A stretch of DNA of 64,000 nucleotides from Neobacillus sp. FSL H8-0543 (GCF_038592905.1 NZ_CP151943.1:3174501-3238500); one strand, 5' to 3'. Positions 35,094-45,189 are shown, numbered from the stretch's first letter. Notes: generated by a model from the sequence alone, not told the origin. Numbers and translations are program-made.

Positions 35094-35400
35094 TACTTAT
35101 ACTATTCGTAAATATTGTGAACGACAGACACACCCCTTGAGATTTGGTCGTAACTTATAGCTTGTGGATAAATGACTTTTATTATGAAGGTACTAGGTGG
35201 TGCCTGTCACCATTGGTTTCATTCTCGTAATAGAATCCAGTAATATGGTAAACTTCAAGTGAGGGAATATATGTAAAACCATAAAAACAGAACCCCATTC
35301 AGCCTCAGGTCTTATTTATATTTAAAGCTAAAGCCGTTTTTCCAACCTGATTGGTTTTTATACAATGATGGTAAGGTTAAATAAACGGGAGGTAAGGATT
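35094..35400. other. Divergent intergenic stretch
   Basis: Between the phoX promoter and the lipoprotein gene. It contains copy 3 of the dispersed repeat at 35209 and no convincing gene. Confidence 0.5.
35209..35221. repeat. Dispersed GGTGCCTGTCACC repeat, copy 3
   Basis: Exact copy of the 13-base imperfect palindrome. Confidence 0.7.
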
Positions 35401-36117
35401 TTGAAAAAGAAACATTTATTGGGAGTCATTGCTGTATCTTTTCTTGTATTGACATCAGGTTGTGGACTATTTGCAAATGGCGATGGAAAAGCGGGAACCA
35501 GTAACATTACCATCGAGAAGGATAAGGCAAAGGAACTGAAGCTTGAACTGAACATGGGAGTCGGAGAACTAACGATCGAAAAAGGTTCAGCGGAATGGGT
35601 TGAAGGCACCATTGATTATAGTAAGAAATTAAAGCCTGAAGTCTCTTATAAGCTAAAAGGGGATAAAGGAATTGGTGTAATTGATCAAGGGAATGGGAAA
35701 CTTGACAACTTTAACCTAGGTGAGGAAAAAAACAAGTGGAGCATTAATCTAAATGATGAAATTCCCACTGACTTAACTGTAAATTCAGGTGCTTCTGAAA
35801 CCAACTTAGATTTGAAGGGCTTAATTCTTAGTGGACTAGAAGTCAATGCTGGCGTGGGTGATATAACGATTGACCTTGGTGGAAACTGGACAGAAAGCTT
35901 TGATGTTTCTTTAGAAATGGGTGTTGGAAAAACAACTGTCATTCTTCCAAAAGAGGTCGGGGTGAAAATTGAATCCTCTAAAGGAATTGGAACGGCAGAA
36001 TTTGGTGATTTACTATCCAAAGGGGATGGGGTTTATGTTAATGAGGCATACGAAGATGCCGATGTTATCATTAACCTAACTACAGATTTGGGTATAGGGG
36101 AAGTTGTTTTTAAATAG
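35401..36117 (+). CDS. Lipoprotein with toast-rack / LiaF-like beta-helix domain
   Basis: 238 residues. TTG start after CGGGAGGTAAGGA gives a lipoprotein signal, MKKKHLLGVIAVSFLVLTSGC. The mature part is a repetitive beta structure. Repeats with the pattern MGVGELTIEKG, AGVGDITIDLGGNW, MGVGKTTVILP and LGIGEVVFK occur about every 40-60 residues. This resembles the toast_rack (DUF2154) and LiaF C-terminal families, which sense or shape the cell envelope. The role here is unknown. A longer frame from 35365 lacks a ribosome site. Confidence 0.82.
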   Translation: MKKKHLLGVIAVSFLVLTSGCGLFANGDGKAGTSNITIEKDKAKELKLELNMGVGELTIEKGSAEWVEGTIDYSKKLKPEVSYKLKGDKGIGVIDQGNGKLDNFNLGEEKNKWSINLNDEIPTDLTVNSGASETNLDLKGLILSGLEVNAGVGDITIDLGGNWTESFDVSLEMGVGKTTVILPKEVGVKIESSKGIGTAEFGDLLSKGDGVYVNEAYEDADVIINLTTDLGIGEVVFK

Positions 36118-36150
36118 TACCTGGCCAACGCTCTATCGAAGTCCAACTGT

Positions 36151-36190
36151 AACAGTCACTATGAACCACTCATAGCGACTGTTGTTTTTA
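36151..36190 (+). terminator. Terminator after the lipoprotein gene
   Basis: AACAGTC-ACTATGA pairs with TCATAG-CGACTGTT, followed by GTTTTTATTT. Confidence 0.75.
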
Positions 36191-36204
36191 TTTAAACAAA
36201 ACAA

Positions 36205-37188
36205 TTAATAGACCCTATCACCATTAAAGATTGAAGTCTTTACAATGACATAATCTACAAGACGGATTGCTTCCAATCTGTTTCCACCTGCATAAGAAAT
36301 AGAGGATTGAAGGTCTTGTTCCATTTCTATCAAAGTATCTATTAGGGAACCTCTGTGTTCCACTAACATTTTCTTGCCTTCTACATTTTTTCTTTCACCT
36401 TTTTGAAACTCTGAGGCTGAGCCATAGTATTCTTTATAGAGTTTGCCATCTTTTTCAGATGTTTCTCCGGGAGATTCTTCATGTCCTGCAAATAATGAGC
36501 CAATCATAACCATAGTCGCACCAAATCTTATCGATTTTGCAATATCACCATTTGTGCGAATACCCCCATCAGCAATAATTGGTTTACTTGCTGCCTTTGC
36601 ACACCACCTTAGAGCAGCTAATTGCCAGCCACCAGTCCCAAAGCCAGTCTTAATCTTAGTAATACATACCTTCCCAGGGCCAATACCTACTTTCGTTGCA
36701 TCTGCACCGGCATACTCTAATTCTCTGACTGCTTCTGGAGTTCCGACATTGCCAGCAATAACGAAACTTTCTGGTATGTACTTTTTAATATGCTTGATCA
36801 TCTTTATCACAGCATTTGAATGACCGTGTGCAATATCAATCGTAATGTATTCCGGTGAAAGCTGTTCTTCAGCTAATTGTTGTATAAATCGATACTCTTC
36901 ATCTTTAACGCCCACACTAATAGAGGCGTATAAACCCCGTGATTTCATATCTTTAATAAAAGAAAGTCGCTTTTCTGGTTCAAAACGATGCATTATATAA
37001 AAATAACCGTTTTCCGCGAGAAAAAGAGCTATTTTCTCGTCTATTATGGTCTGCATATTTGCAGGTACCACCGGCAGTTTAAAAGTATTTCCACCTAACG
37101 TTACAGTGGTATCACACTCTGAACGGCTATTTACCACACTTTTTGCTGGAATCAATTGGATATCTTCATAATCAAATACATTTTCCAT
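36205..37188 (-). CDS. guaC: GMP reductase
   Basis: 327-residue TIM-barrel enzyme that converts GMP to IMP with NADPH, part of purine salvage. The amino end [27 protein letters not shown] is diagnostic, the catalytic loop [20 protein letters not shown] carries the nucleophilic cysteine, and [37 protein letters not shown] binds the phosphate. Length and order match Bacillus GuaC. It is monocistronic, and I see no purine riboswitch in the 184 bases before it. Confidence 0.95.
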   Translation of the reverse strand: MENVFDYEDIQLIPAKSVVNSRSECDTTVTLGGNTFKLPVVPANMQTIIDEKIALFLAENGYFYIMHRFEPEKRLSFIKDMKSRGLYASISVGVKDEEYRFIQQLAEEQLSPEYITIDIAHGHSNAVIKMIKHIKKYIPESFVIAGNVGTPEAVRELEYAGADATKVGIGPGKVCITKIKTGFGTGGWQLAALRWCAKAASKPIIADGGIRTNGDIAKSIRFGATMVMIGSLFAGHEESPGETSEKDGKLYKEYYGSASEFQKGERKNVEGKKMLVEHRGSLIDTLIEMEQDLQSSISYAGGNRLEAIRLVDYVIVKTSIFNGDRVY

Positions 37189-37309
37189 GATACACCCCTA
37201 GACACGAATAGATTACTGAAATAATTAACCATTGCAAAGATAGGTTTGTCGGTTTCAATCGGTCTTATTCATAATTGGTAAAATTAACAATGACTTTAAA
37301 CATAGCCTA

Positions 37310-37350
37310 AAAAATAAAAAACCGATTTCCAATTAAAGTGGAAAATCGGG
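37310..37350 (-). terminator. Terminator of the fructose operon
   Basis: On the minus strand CCCGATTTTCC pairs with GGAAATCGGT, followed by TTTTTATTTTTT. Confidence 0.85.
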
Positions 37351-37372
37351 ATTTTTATTTGAAAGTTATTCC

Positions 37373-39244
37373 TTAATTCGTTACCGGCTTTTTCAAGAAT
37401 CCGATGAGTAACCCTGAGACAACTGCTCCAATTACTACGGCTAGTAGGTATAGCAACCAATTACCATCAACAAGTGGAAACACAAATATTCCACCATGTG
37501 GGGCACGAAGTCCAATGTTGAACATCATCGATAAGCCACCAGTAATTGCTGAACCTACCATTACAGAGGGGATAACGCGAAGCGGGTCTGCAGCGGCAAA
37601 TGGAATTGCTCCCTCTGTAATGAACGACAATCCCATAATATAATTTACTTTTCCTGCTTCCTTATCTTGACTACTAAACTTGTTCTTAAAGATGGTGGTG
37701 GCAATCGCAATTCCTAACGGAGGAACCATCCCAGCGGCCATAATCGCTGCCATTGGACCATACACACCACTTGCCAATAAACCTGTACCAAATACATAGG
37801 CAGCTTTGTTGACCGGACCACCCATATCAAAAGACATCATCAATCCTAAAATGATTCCTAGCAAAATTGCATTTCCAGTTCCTAGACCTGATAGCCATTC
37901 AGAAATGGCTGTATTTAACGCTGCAACTGGCTTATTCACGACAAACACCATAATAAATCCGGTTAAAGCAATACCTAGCAATGGATAGATTAATATGGTT
38001 TTAATTCCATCAAGAGATGATGGTAGACTAGCAAACAATTTTTTCAAACCAATGACTAAATAACCAGCTAAGAAACCTGCCACGAGACCACCTAGGAAAC
38101 CAGCGCCACCGCTTGTAGCCAACATACCACCAACCATACCAGCTGCGAATCCTGGGCGATCAGCAATACTCATGGCGATAAATCCTGCCAATACGGGAAC
38201 CATTAAGGCAAATGCATTTCCACCGCCAATAGTCATTAACGCTTCGGCAATCGGATGATAGCTAGGATCGTCGGGATTAGCAGAATTAAAGCCAAAGATA
38301 AAACTGATAGCGATTAAAATACCACCGCCGACAACGAATGGAAGCATGTTTGAAACACCACTCATTAAATGCTTATAAATGGTTGCTCCCACGCCTCTAT
38401 TAGTTTGTGGGTTTTCTTGATTGGACTTTCCATTTCCACGAAACACAGGTGCATCTTGTTTTAGTGCTCTATCAATTAATTGTTGTGATTTGCGAATGCC
38501 GTCTGCTACAGGTGCCTCAATGACATGTTTGCCGTTAAAACGATTCATTTCCACATTCGTATCTGCAGCCACGATAACGGCAACAGCATTTTTAATTTCT
38601 TCAGCTGTTAAAATATTTTTGGCCCCGCCAGAACCGTTTGTTTCGACCTTAATGTCAACTCCCATTTCTGCTGCTTTTGCTTTTAGCGCATCCGCTGCCA
38701 TATACGTGTGGGCGATACCAGTTGGACAAGCAGTTACCGCAACAATAAACTGTTTTTTCCCAGCCATTGATTGCTCCTCGGCTTGTTCATCTTGGTCATA
38801 GCTGTCAATGATTGTAAGTACTTCATGCTCCGACTTTGCCTCTAGAAGCTGTTTCCGTGCCTCTTCCTTCATTAATAAAGTGGCTAAGCGAGCGAGTGCC
38901 TCTAAATGTGTATTGTTCGCTCCGTCTGTTGCTGCAATCATAAAGAAGAGATGTGCAGGTTGACCATCAAGAGATTCATAGTTCACGCCACTGACTGATC
39001 TTCCAAAGGCAATGGCGGCGTGCTTTACCGCTTTTGTTTTTGCATGGGGAATAGCGACTCCATCACCAATACCCGTTGTACTTTGTTCTTCTCTTTTTAA
39101 AATTGCTTCTTTAAATTCAGATCGATTAGTTAATTTACCCGCAGAGTCTAATACTTGGACCAATTCTTCAATCGCACCAGATTTTTGAGCACTTTTTAAT
39201 GAAAGATTAATAGTGTCTTTGGTTAAAAGCTCTGTTATTCTCAT
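37373..39244 (-). CDS. fruA: Fructose PTS transporter subunit IIABC
   Basis: About 623 residues in the order IIA-IIB-IIC. The IIA histidine is in VAIPHAKT (near residue 67), and the IIB cysteine is in AVTACPTGIAHTYMAADAL (near 173). From about 290 a polytopic IIC domain follows, with MSGVSNMLPFVVGGGILIA and FDMGGPVNKAAYVFGTG. It imports fructose as fructose-1-phosphate. ATG 39244 is chosen because the AGGAG site is too close to the ATG at 39250. It lies eight or more bases after fruK in the fruRKA operon. Confidence 0.95.
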   Translation of the reverse strand: MRITELLTKDTINLSLKSAQKSGAIEELVQVLDSAGKLTNRSEFKEAILKREEQSTTGIGDGVAIPHAKTKAVKHAAIAFGRSVSGVNYESLDGQPAHLFFMIAATDGANNTHLEALARLATLLMKEEARKQLLEAKSEHEVLTIIDSYDQDEQAEEQSMAGKKQFIVAVTACPTGIAHTYMAADALKAKAAEMGVDIKVETNGSGGAKNILTAEEIKNAVAVIVAADTNVEMNRFNGKHVIEAPVADGIRKSQQLIDRALKQDAPVFRGNGKSNQENPQTNRGVGATIYKHLMSGVSNMLPFVVGGGILIAISFIFGFNSANPDDPSYHPIAEALMTIGGGNAFALMVPVLAGFIAMSIADRPGFAAGMVGGMLATSGGAGFLGGLVAGFLAGYLVIGLKKLFASLPSSLDGIKTILIYPLLGIALTGFIMVFVVNKPVAALNTAISEWLSGLGTGNAILLGIILGLMMSFDMGGPVNKAAYVFGTGLLASGVYGPMAAIMAAGMVPPLGIAIATTIFKNKFSSQDKEAGKVNYIMGLSFITEGAIPFAAADPLRVIPSVMVGSAITGGLSMMFNIGLRAPHGGIFVFPLVDGNWLLYLLAVVIGAVVSGLLIGFLKKPVTN

Positions 39245-39258
39245 CTTCATTCTCCTCT

Positions 39259-40170
39259 TTATTGATTTGTCAGCTGCACTTGTGATAACAAACCTTCTAC
39301 ACTCTCATGGGTACATAAACCGATAGAAAAAGCAGTGGCACTTCCTGCAGCCACGCTAAAACGAAAGGCCTCTTCGATGCTTTTTGTTTTTTCATACGTA
39401 GCAAGGAATCCAGCTACCATTGAATCTCCAGCACCAACTGAACTTTGAACTTTACCTTTTGGAACACTAGCGATGATTGCCTTGTCCTTCGTAATCAGGA
39501 CAGCACCTTTATCGGCTAGTGAGACGATGACATTTTGCGCACCGCTTTTTATAAGTTCTTTTCCATAGGGGATGACTTCTTCACAAGAAGTTATCTCGGT
39601 ATTGAATAAATCTCCAAGCTCATGATGATTTGGTTTTATTAGGAATGGTTTGAAGGGAAGCACCTTCTTCAATAAATCACCCTCGGCATCTACAACAAAT
39701 CTTGTACCATTTTCATTGCATATTTTCACAAGCTCTTCGTACGTACTATCGGGCAGAGAGGAAGGTATGCTTCCAGCTAATACGAGTAGATCAGCATTTG
39801 TAAGCTCACGAATTTTACTCTTCAAGGCTTCGAAGTTTTCTGCTGTTATACTAGGTCCTTTTGCGTTAATTTCTGTTTCCTTTTCAGATTTAAGTTTTAC
39901 ATTTATGCGGGTATCTTCTGGGATTCTGACAAATTCAGTTTGAATATCAAGGGAATGTAAGTAAGATTCAATATAATCACCCGTAAATCCGCCTAGAAAA
40001 CCAAGCGCTTTATTGTTAACATCTAATCTTTTTAAGACTTGAGATACATTGATCCCTTTACCACCAGGGAATTTCGTTTCTTTATTTGTTCGGTTTAATT
40101 CACCTAATGCTATTTGGTCAAGTTCAACGATGTAATCGAGTGAAGGATTTAACGTTACTGTATAGATCAT
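39259..40170 (-). CDS. fruK: 1-phosphofructokinase
   Basis: 303-residue PfkB-family kinase. The start MIYTVTLNPSLDYIVELDQ and FPGGKGINVSQVLKRLDVNNKALGFLGG form the sugar-binding motif. VQSSVGAGDSMVAGFLATY is the second PfkB signature with the catalytic aspartate. It phosphorylates fructose-1-phosphate to the 1,6-bisphosphate. The ATG overlaps the fruR stop as ATGA, so fruR and fruK are coupled. Confidence 0.95.
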   Translation of the reverse strand: MIYTVTLNPSLDYIVELDQIALGELNRTNKETKFPGGKGINVSQVLKRLDVNNKALGFLGGFTGDYIESYLHSLDIQTEFVRIPEDTRINVKLKSEKETEINAKGPSITAENFEALKSKIRELTNADLLVLAGSIPSSLPDSTYEELVKICNENGTRFVVDAEGDLLKKVLPFKPFLIKPNHHELGDLFNTEITSCEEVIPYGKELIKSGAQNVIVSLADKGAVLITKDKAIIASVPKGKVQSSVGAGDSMVAGFLATYEKTKSIEEAFRFSVAAGSATAFSIGLCTHESVEGLLSQVQLTNQ

Positions 40171-40916
40171 GGTGTCACTACCTTTATTTTTGTTTTGTGG
40201 TTAAATTGCTCCTCAGTATCCGCGTCTAGTTCATTTGTAATGATGGTTGCTTTGTTAAGGTCTGTTATTTTTGCAAAGGAGATTTCAGAGAACTTTGTTG
40301 CATCGGCAATGACGTAGGCTTCTCGAGATAAAGAAATAGCTCGTTGCTTGATCATCGCTTCTTCCTGATCTGGAGTTGTGTACCCTAATTGAGGGTGAAT
40401 GCCGTTAACTCCCATAAAGCACTTGTCAAAACGGTAATGTTCAAGGCTGTCCAAGGCCCCGCGACCAACGATTGCCTTTGTGTTTGGCTTTGCAAATCCA
40501 CCGATTAAATAGGTTTTAATCCCATTCTCAAGAAGTTCATTTGTATGTGTTAGGCCATTCGTTACAACAACGATATTGGACGGAAGAAAAGGAATCATTT
40601 CAAACACAGTTGATCCAGCATCTAGATAAATACAATCTCCTTCTTCCACTAAACCACCAGCATATTGAGCGATTTGCCGTTTTGCTTGAAGGTTTTTGGA
40701 GGATTTCTCTATCATACTCGGCTCTTGAAGTTTCCCCTGAAGCCTAGCAGCCCCGCCATGGACCCTTTTAAGAAAATTCTCTTGTTCTAACTGGATGAGG
40801 TCACGGCGAATGGTTGATTCTGATGAGTTCGTTAACTCAACAAGCTCTTGAAGCTTGACCGTATTCTTACTCTTTAATGCATCTATAATAATTTTATGGC
40901 GTTCTGGTTCTAACAT
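40167..40916 (-). CDS. fruR: DeoR-family fructose operon regulator
   Basis: 249 residues. A DeoR helix-turn-helix (LEPERHKIIIDALKSKNTVKLQELVELTNSSESTIRRDLIQLEQENFLKRVHGGA) is followed by a sugar-phosphate sensor domain with GDCIYLDAGSTVFEMIPFL, TNGLTHTNELLENGIKTYLIGG and DKCFMGVNGIH. It is expected to repress fruRKA until fructose-1-phosphate accumulates. Three repeated candidate operators and a cre-like site lie upstream. Confidence 0.93.
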   Translation of the reverse strand: MLEPERHKIIIDALKSKNTVKLQELVELTNSSESTIRRDLIQLEQENFLKRVHGGAARLQGKLQEPSMIEKSSKNLQAKRQIAQYAGGLVEEGDCIYLDAGSTVFEMIPFLPSNIVVVTNGLTHTNELLENGIKTYLIGGFAKPNTKAIVGRGALDSLEHYRFDKCFMGVNGIHPQLGYTTPDQEEAMIKQRAISLSREAYVIADATKFSEISFAKITDLNKATIITNELDADTEEQFNHKTKIKVVTP

Positions 40917-40927
40917 ATTACCGCCTC

Positions 40928-40942
40928 CTAAAACGCTTTCAT
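40928..40942 (-). promoter_or_regulatory. cre-like catabolite repression site before fruR
   Basis: Minus strand ATGAAAGCGTTTTAG, one mismatch from the CcpA consensus WTGNAANCGNWNNCW, immediately upstream of the AGGAGG ribosome site. It would act as a roadblock or repression site when sugars are plentiful. Confidence 0.6.
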
Positions 40943-40984
40943 TTTACTTGCTAGTTATATTGTACTTTTATATATATATAAAAT

Positions 40985-41072
40985 CAATCAAAAATATTCA
41001 TAAACAATCAATAACGTTCAAAAATCCTTCGTTTTCCAACAAAATATAGGAAAAAACAATCAAGTTCTTTCA
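40985..41072 (-). promoter_or_regulatory. Three direct repeats, candidate FruR operators
   Basis: The plus strand carries CAATCAA-N5-TTCA three times, starting at 40985, 41005 and 41057. Steps are 20 and 52 bases, close to whole helical turns. The array sits just upstream of the likely fru promoter. No other explanation is apparent. Confidence 0.6.
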
Positions 41073-41192
41073 ATTTTAGTTTGACCGGTGGATAAAACGT
41101 TTATCAATTCGTTTAACCACTTCCTCAATCCCTAACTTTTTAGCATAATAGATTTAGAGATTACATAAATGCCCATCTGGATTTCACAAGAC

Positions 41193-41214
41193 CTTAAGAA
41201 ATTCTTAAGAATTT
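41193..41214 (+). promoter_or_regulatory. Direct-repeat box upstream of the response regulator
   Basis: CTTAAGAAATT and CTTAAGAATTT lie in tandem with an 11-base step, the spacing used by OmpR-family regulators. The first 17 bases also form a perfect palindrome. A third TTAAG lies at 41228. Probable autoregulation of the two-component system. Confidence 0.5.
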
Positions 41215-41280
41215 CTCTGCCTAAATGTTAAGACTTTCCGTTTACAATTAATGATAGATTAGTGCTTAGAAGGGGGTAAC

Positions 41281-41973
41281 ATGAACAATTACTTTGTGCT
41301 AGTAGTAGATGATGAAAAGGAAATTCGCGATGCTATCGAAATTTATTTGAAAAATGAAGGGATTACCGTGTTAAAAGCAAAGGATGGGATTGAAGCATTG
41401 GAAATCTTAAATGACCATCCAGTTCACCTTATTATCTTAGATATCATGATGCCTCGGCTTGATGGTATATCCGCCACCTTTAAAATTCGCGAGAAGCAAA
41501 ATATCCCCATCATTATTTTAAGTGCAAAAAGTGAGGATACGGATAAGATATTAGGCCTCCAGGTGGGTGCTGATGACTATGTCACCAAACCCTTTAATGC
41601 AATGGAGCTTGTTGCCCGTGTGAAGTCTCAACTCAGGAGGTTTGTCACTTTAGGTACATATGAAGGGATTAAAAAAGTAATCGACCTTAACGGTTTAACC
41701 CTGGATAAGTCTGCAAGAGAAGTGACCGCTCATGGTGAGTGGGTGAAGCTTACGCCGATAGAATACAAAATTGTAGAGTTACTCATGACAAACGCTGGTC
41801 GGGTGTTTTCCATTGATGAAATTTATGAGCGGGTATGGAAAGAGCCTTGCTATAATGCGGAAAATACAGTAGCGGTCCACATCAGGAAAATCCGAGAAAA
41901 AATTGAAATTGATCCAAAGAATCCGAGATTTTTAAAGGTGGTGTGGGGAATTGGCTACAAAATGGAAAAGTAG
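41281..41973 (+). CDS. OmpR/PhoB-family response regulator
   Basis: 230 residues. The receiver domain has VVDDEKEIRD, the phosphorylated aspartate in LIILDIMMPRLDG, the switch LSAKSEDTD and KPFNAMEL. The carboxy half is a winged helix (LTPIEYKIVELLMTNAGRVFSIDEIYERVW, AVHIRKIREKIE, VVWGIGYKME). It is cotranscribed with the kinase, whose start lies inside its end (23-base overlap). The target genes are not evident, apart from a possible autoregulatory box. Confidence 0.94.
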   Translation: MNNYFVLVVDDEKEIRDAIEIYLKNEGITVLKAKDGIEALEILNDHPVHLIILDIMMPRLDGISATFKIREKQNIPIIILSAKSEDTDKILGLQVGADDYVTKPFNAMELVARVKSQLRRFVTLGTYEGIKKVIDLNGLTLDKSAREVTAHGEWVKLTPIEYKIVELLMTNAGRVFSIDEIYERVWKEPCYNAENTVAVHIRKIREKIEIDPKNPRFLKVVWGIGYKMEK

Positions 41974-44196
41974 CATAAAACTTGGTCTCTGGGCTTTCCT
42001 TTTAACATTTTCTCTAAGCGGAATCCTAGCCTTTTTTGTATCATGGTCTAACTATATTTATAAGGACTATTTTCAAACTCCACAATTTCAGAATGAGCTC
42101 AATCAGATTACAGCCTATTTAAACATGTTCGAGCTAAACGAAACAACGGTGGAGGAAGCAAAGAAGTCTGTAACAGTGACCGATGACGAAATAGATGACT
42201 ATCGTTATAGACATCAGGACTTGAATGAACAAATTGTAAAAATAAAAGATCAATATGGAATCCTCATTCAGGAAGCCGAAGAATCAAATAACGAAGAGGC
42301 AATTAGCGGGTATGAAAAGGAAAGAGATGCGAAAATATATGAAGTTACCACTAACCTTTCTAGTAATGAGTATGTCAGGACAAAAGTAAAACAGGAAAAA
42401 GAAAGGGAAATTGAAGAATACTTTCGGGAAAGGGAAACATACCGATCGGAATATTTGGATTACCTAACTGGATTTACTTATTATATAAAAAATACTGATA
42501 CAGAAAAGGTCTTTACAAATCTGGAGACATCCAAAGATGAACCGGTTAAGTTAAATCGTGATGATATGTTTTTTCTAACCAGCTATCCGGTACTGGATGA
42601 CGAAAATTTCAATGTTTATAGTAGTATGGATGGTTATAAAAATTTGGCTGAATCACTATTTCCAGAAGGTTCGGGGACGTTAAAAGGTGAAATTGGGGTT
42701 GCTAAATCGGTACCTTTATCGAGCAGAATTATGGTAGAGTCTGAAAAATACCAACAGGATCAATTAACTTTGCTAATGTTCAGCCTGGTTAGTCTGGCTC
42801 TTCTCATTTTGTGCTTCTTTCTAGCAAAAAAGGCAAAGGCCGTTCCGGCTGATATAGAAAATTTGAGGCCATTTTATAATAAGATTCCGATTGACATAAA
42901 GCTGTCCTTTTTCTCTTAGCTTCAGTGGTGGCAGCTACCTTAATAGTTGTTGTAGGCAATGAAGTACTGTATATAAATGAAGATCCCTACACCTTCGGAG
43001 GCGAGGTAGTGATATGTCTATTTTTTGGAACCATTTTCTTGGCACTCGCGGTAGTTCAAGGGAAGTTCTTCGCTGCAGAACTTAAGGACTTGCCTAATGT
43101 AAAAAAACAGTGGGATAAGAGTCTCACTCAATTTGCATGGAAGTGGATAAAGGTAGGATTTCGCAACGCTAAGCAGAACTTTAAAGAAGCATTTTTGGAT
43201 CAAAGTACGGGATCGCAAGTGTTCTTTTTGTTTTTAGCGGTATTTTTAATCGGTGCATTGGCTATGCTTGTTTTGCTTGACCCCTTATTTGCCGTGTTCT
43301 ATATGGCGATACTTGCAGTGGTAGGCTTTCCACTTAGCATAGAGGTGGCGAAAAAAATTGGCTATTTTAACAGAATTGTTGAAAAAACAAATGAGCTAGC
43401 TGTTGGGATAAATGGGGAGGACCTTCCAGTAGATGGAAATACGGTACTAGACAAGCTTGCAGGCAATATTAACAAGTTAAAACAGGGTGTGAAACACTCT
43501 CAATCGGAACAGGCAAAAAGCGAGCGTCTGAAAACAGAGCTTATAACAAATGTGAGCCATGACCTGCGTACACCACTAACCTCGATTATCACCTATACTG
43601 AGTTACTAAAAACAGAGGAAGTCTCACCGGAAGAAAGAACAGCTTATCTTGAAATTATCGACCGAAAATCAAAGCGGTTAAAGGTGTTGATTGATGATTT
43701 ATTTGAAGTGTCGAAAATGGCAAGCGGCAGCATTGAACTGGTAAAAGAAAAGGTTGATATAAACCAGCTCTTGTTACAGGCACTCGCAGAGCACAATGAC
43801 ACGATAGAAGAATCCAGCTTGCAATTCCGAGTGACGAAAGCGGATAATCCTATTTACGCCTCTGTTGACGGACAAAAACTGTGGCGTGTTTTTGATAATT
43901 TAATTGAAAATATCCTTAAATATTCAATAGAAAATTCACGTGTTTTTATTTCAGTAAAAACAGTGGAAAATCAGGCAATCATTACATTTAAAAATATTTC
44001 TAAATATGAGCTTAGCGAGAACAACGATGAACTGTTCGAACGGTTTAAACGCGGAGATACCTCACGCCACACAGAAGGATCGGGACTTGGTCTAGCGATT
44101 GTCAAATCAATTATTGACCTTCATGAAGGCAGTTTCAATATTGATGTCGATGGGGATTTATTTAAAGTAATTATTTCATTAAAGCTGGTTGATTAA
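41951..44196 (+). pseudogene. Sensor histidine kinase split by a frameshift
   Basis: Part 1 (41951-42919, TTG start) carries a first membrane helix, a large extracellular domain rich in charged coiled-coil sequence and a second helix. It ends after IDIKLSFFS. Part 2 (42925-44196) resumes one frame over with more helices, then HisKA NVSHDLRTPLTSIITYTEL and HATPase motifs NLIENILKYS and GSGLGLAIVKSI. One extra T in the run at 42908-42912 would rejoin them as KLSFFLLASVVAATL, a 748-residue kinase. The break is either a real frameshift, a length-variable T-run or a sequencing error. Confidence 0.85.
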
Positions 44197-44207
44197 AATA
44201 TTATCGG

Positions 44208-44243
44208 CAAAAGAGGGAGAGAAATCTCTCTCTTTTGTTTTGG
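44208..44243 (+). terminator. Terminator after the histidine kinase gene
   Basis: CAAAAGAGGGAG pairs with CTCTCTCTTTTG (one G-U), followed by TTTTGG. Confidence 0.75.
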
Positions 44244-44341
44244 TTAATGATGGCAGGCACTGCACTCAAAAGAAATTTCAAAAAGTAAGTAAATAAATTA
44301 TAATAGATATTATTTTCAGATAAATCGAGGAGGGAATGAAA

Positions 44342-44890
44342 ATGAAAAAGGGGAGAATCATTTTATTAAATGGAGTTTCTAGTTCGGGGAAAAGTACATT
44401 ATCAATGGAATTGGTAAAGAGACTTCCAGGCTATTTTCATCTGAGTATTGATGACTTTGACCTGGTCATTGAACGCATGGAGGATAGGGTTAACGACAGA
44501 TTAATACCTGTTGCAACTGAATACTTTTTTCACCGTACGATTGCGATGTTTTCGGACAAAGGGATAAATCTTGTGGTAGACCAAATTCTGCATGATAATG
44601 AAACAACTCTGGATTGTTATGAAACGCTAAGAGAATATCCTGTGTTTTTTGTGGGAGTTCATTGTCCTGAGGCTGAACTAGAACAGAGAGAAAAGGCAAG
44701 GCGAGATCGGAGTTTCGGACAAGCGAAGAAACAACTTGAGTATGTTCATCAGCAAAATGAAGTTTATGATATAGAGATAGATACCTATCATAAAGGAATG
44801 GAGCCTTCTGTAGAAGCCATCATCGAAAAACTTCATGGAACTGCAGAATCAGATGGCTGGCAGACTACAATTAAGAACTATAACAAGTAG
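44342..44890 (+). CDS. Chloramphenicol phosphotransferase-like P-loop protein
   Basis: 182-residue P-loop kinase of the CPT family: GRIILLNGVSSSGKSTLSMELVKRL is the Walker A region, LSIDDFDLVIERM carries the catalytic-type aspartates, and HCPEAELEQREKARRDRSFGQAKKQLEYVHQQ is the lid-like arginine-rich stretch. Members phosphorylate chloramphenicol or other small hydroxyl compounds, so drug tolerance is possible but not shown. ATG 44342 is used because the ATG at 44336 abuts the GAGGAGGG site. Confidence 0.83.
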   Translation: MKKGRIILLNGVSSSGKSTLSMELVKRLPGYFHLSIDDFDLVIERMEDRVNDRLIPVATEYFFHRTIAMFSDKGINLVVDQILHDNETTLDCYETLREYPVFFVGVHCPEAELEQREKARRDRSFGQAKKQLEYVHQQNEVYDIEIDTYHKGMEPSVEAIIEKLHGTAESDGWQTTIKNYNK

Positions 44891-44932
44891 CTACTATCTT
44901 AAAAGTTAATTAGCCTTAACCATTGAAGGTTA

Positions 44933-45130
44933 TTGGCGACTGTAGCTATCACGAAAGAGCTTTACTGGTAGCTAAGAGAGCCTGTTGGCTACTGAAGCTG
45001 GAACGAAAGAGCCTCACTGGTAGCCAATAGAGCCATTGACTACTGAAGCTGGGACGAAAGATTCACACCAGTAGCCAATGGAACCTGTTGGCAACTGAAG
45101 TTAGAGCAAGAGAGCCATAAGGGTAGCCAA
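44933..45130. repeat. Tandem array A: about 52-bp hairpin-forming repeats, four copies
   Basis: Four imperfect copies begin at 44933, 44985, 45036 and 45088. Each has the form TTGGCTACTGAAGC ... CTGGTAGCCAA, so its ends are complementary (TTGGCTAC / GTAGCCAA) and each unit can fold as a hairpin of about 43 bases. No frame runs through it. It lies between the phosphotransferase-like and MOSC genes. Confidence 0.85.
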
Positions 45131-45189
45131 ATAGCATGCAAATTAGGATGGGGTAATGTTATCAATAAATTTACTTGGGGGAAACAGCG

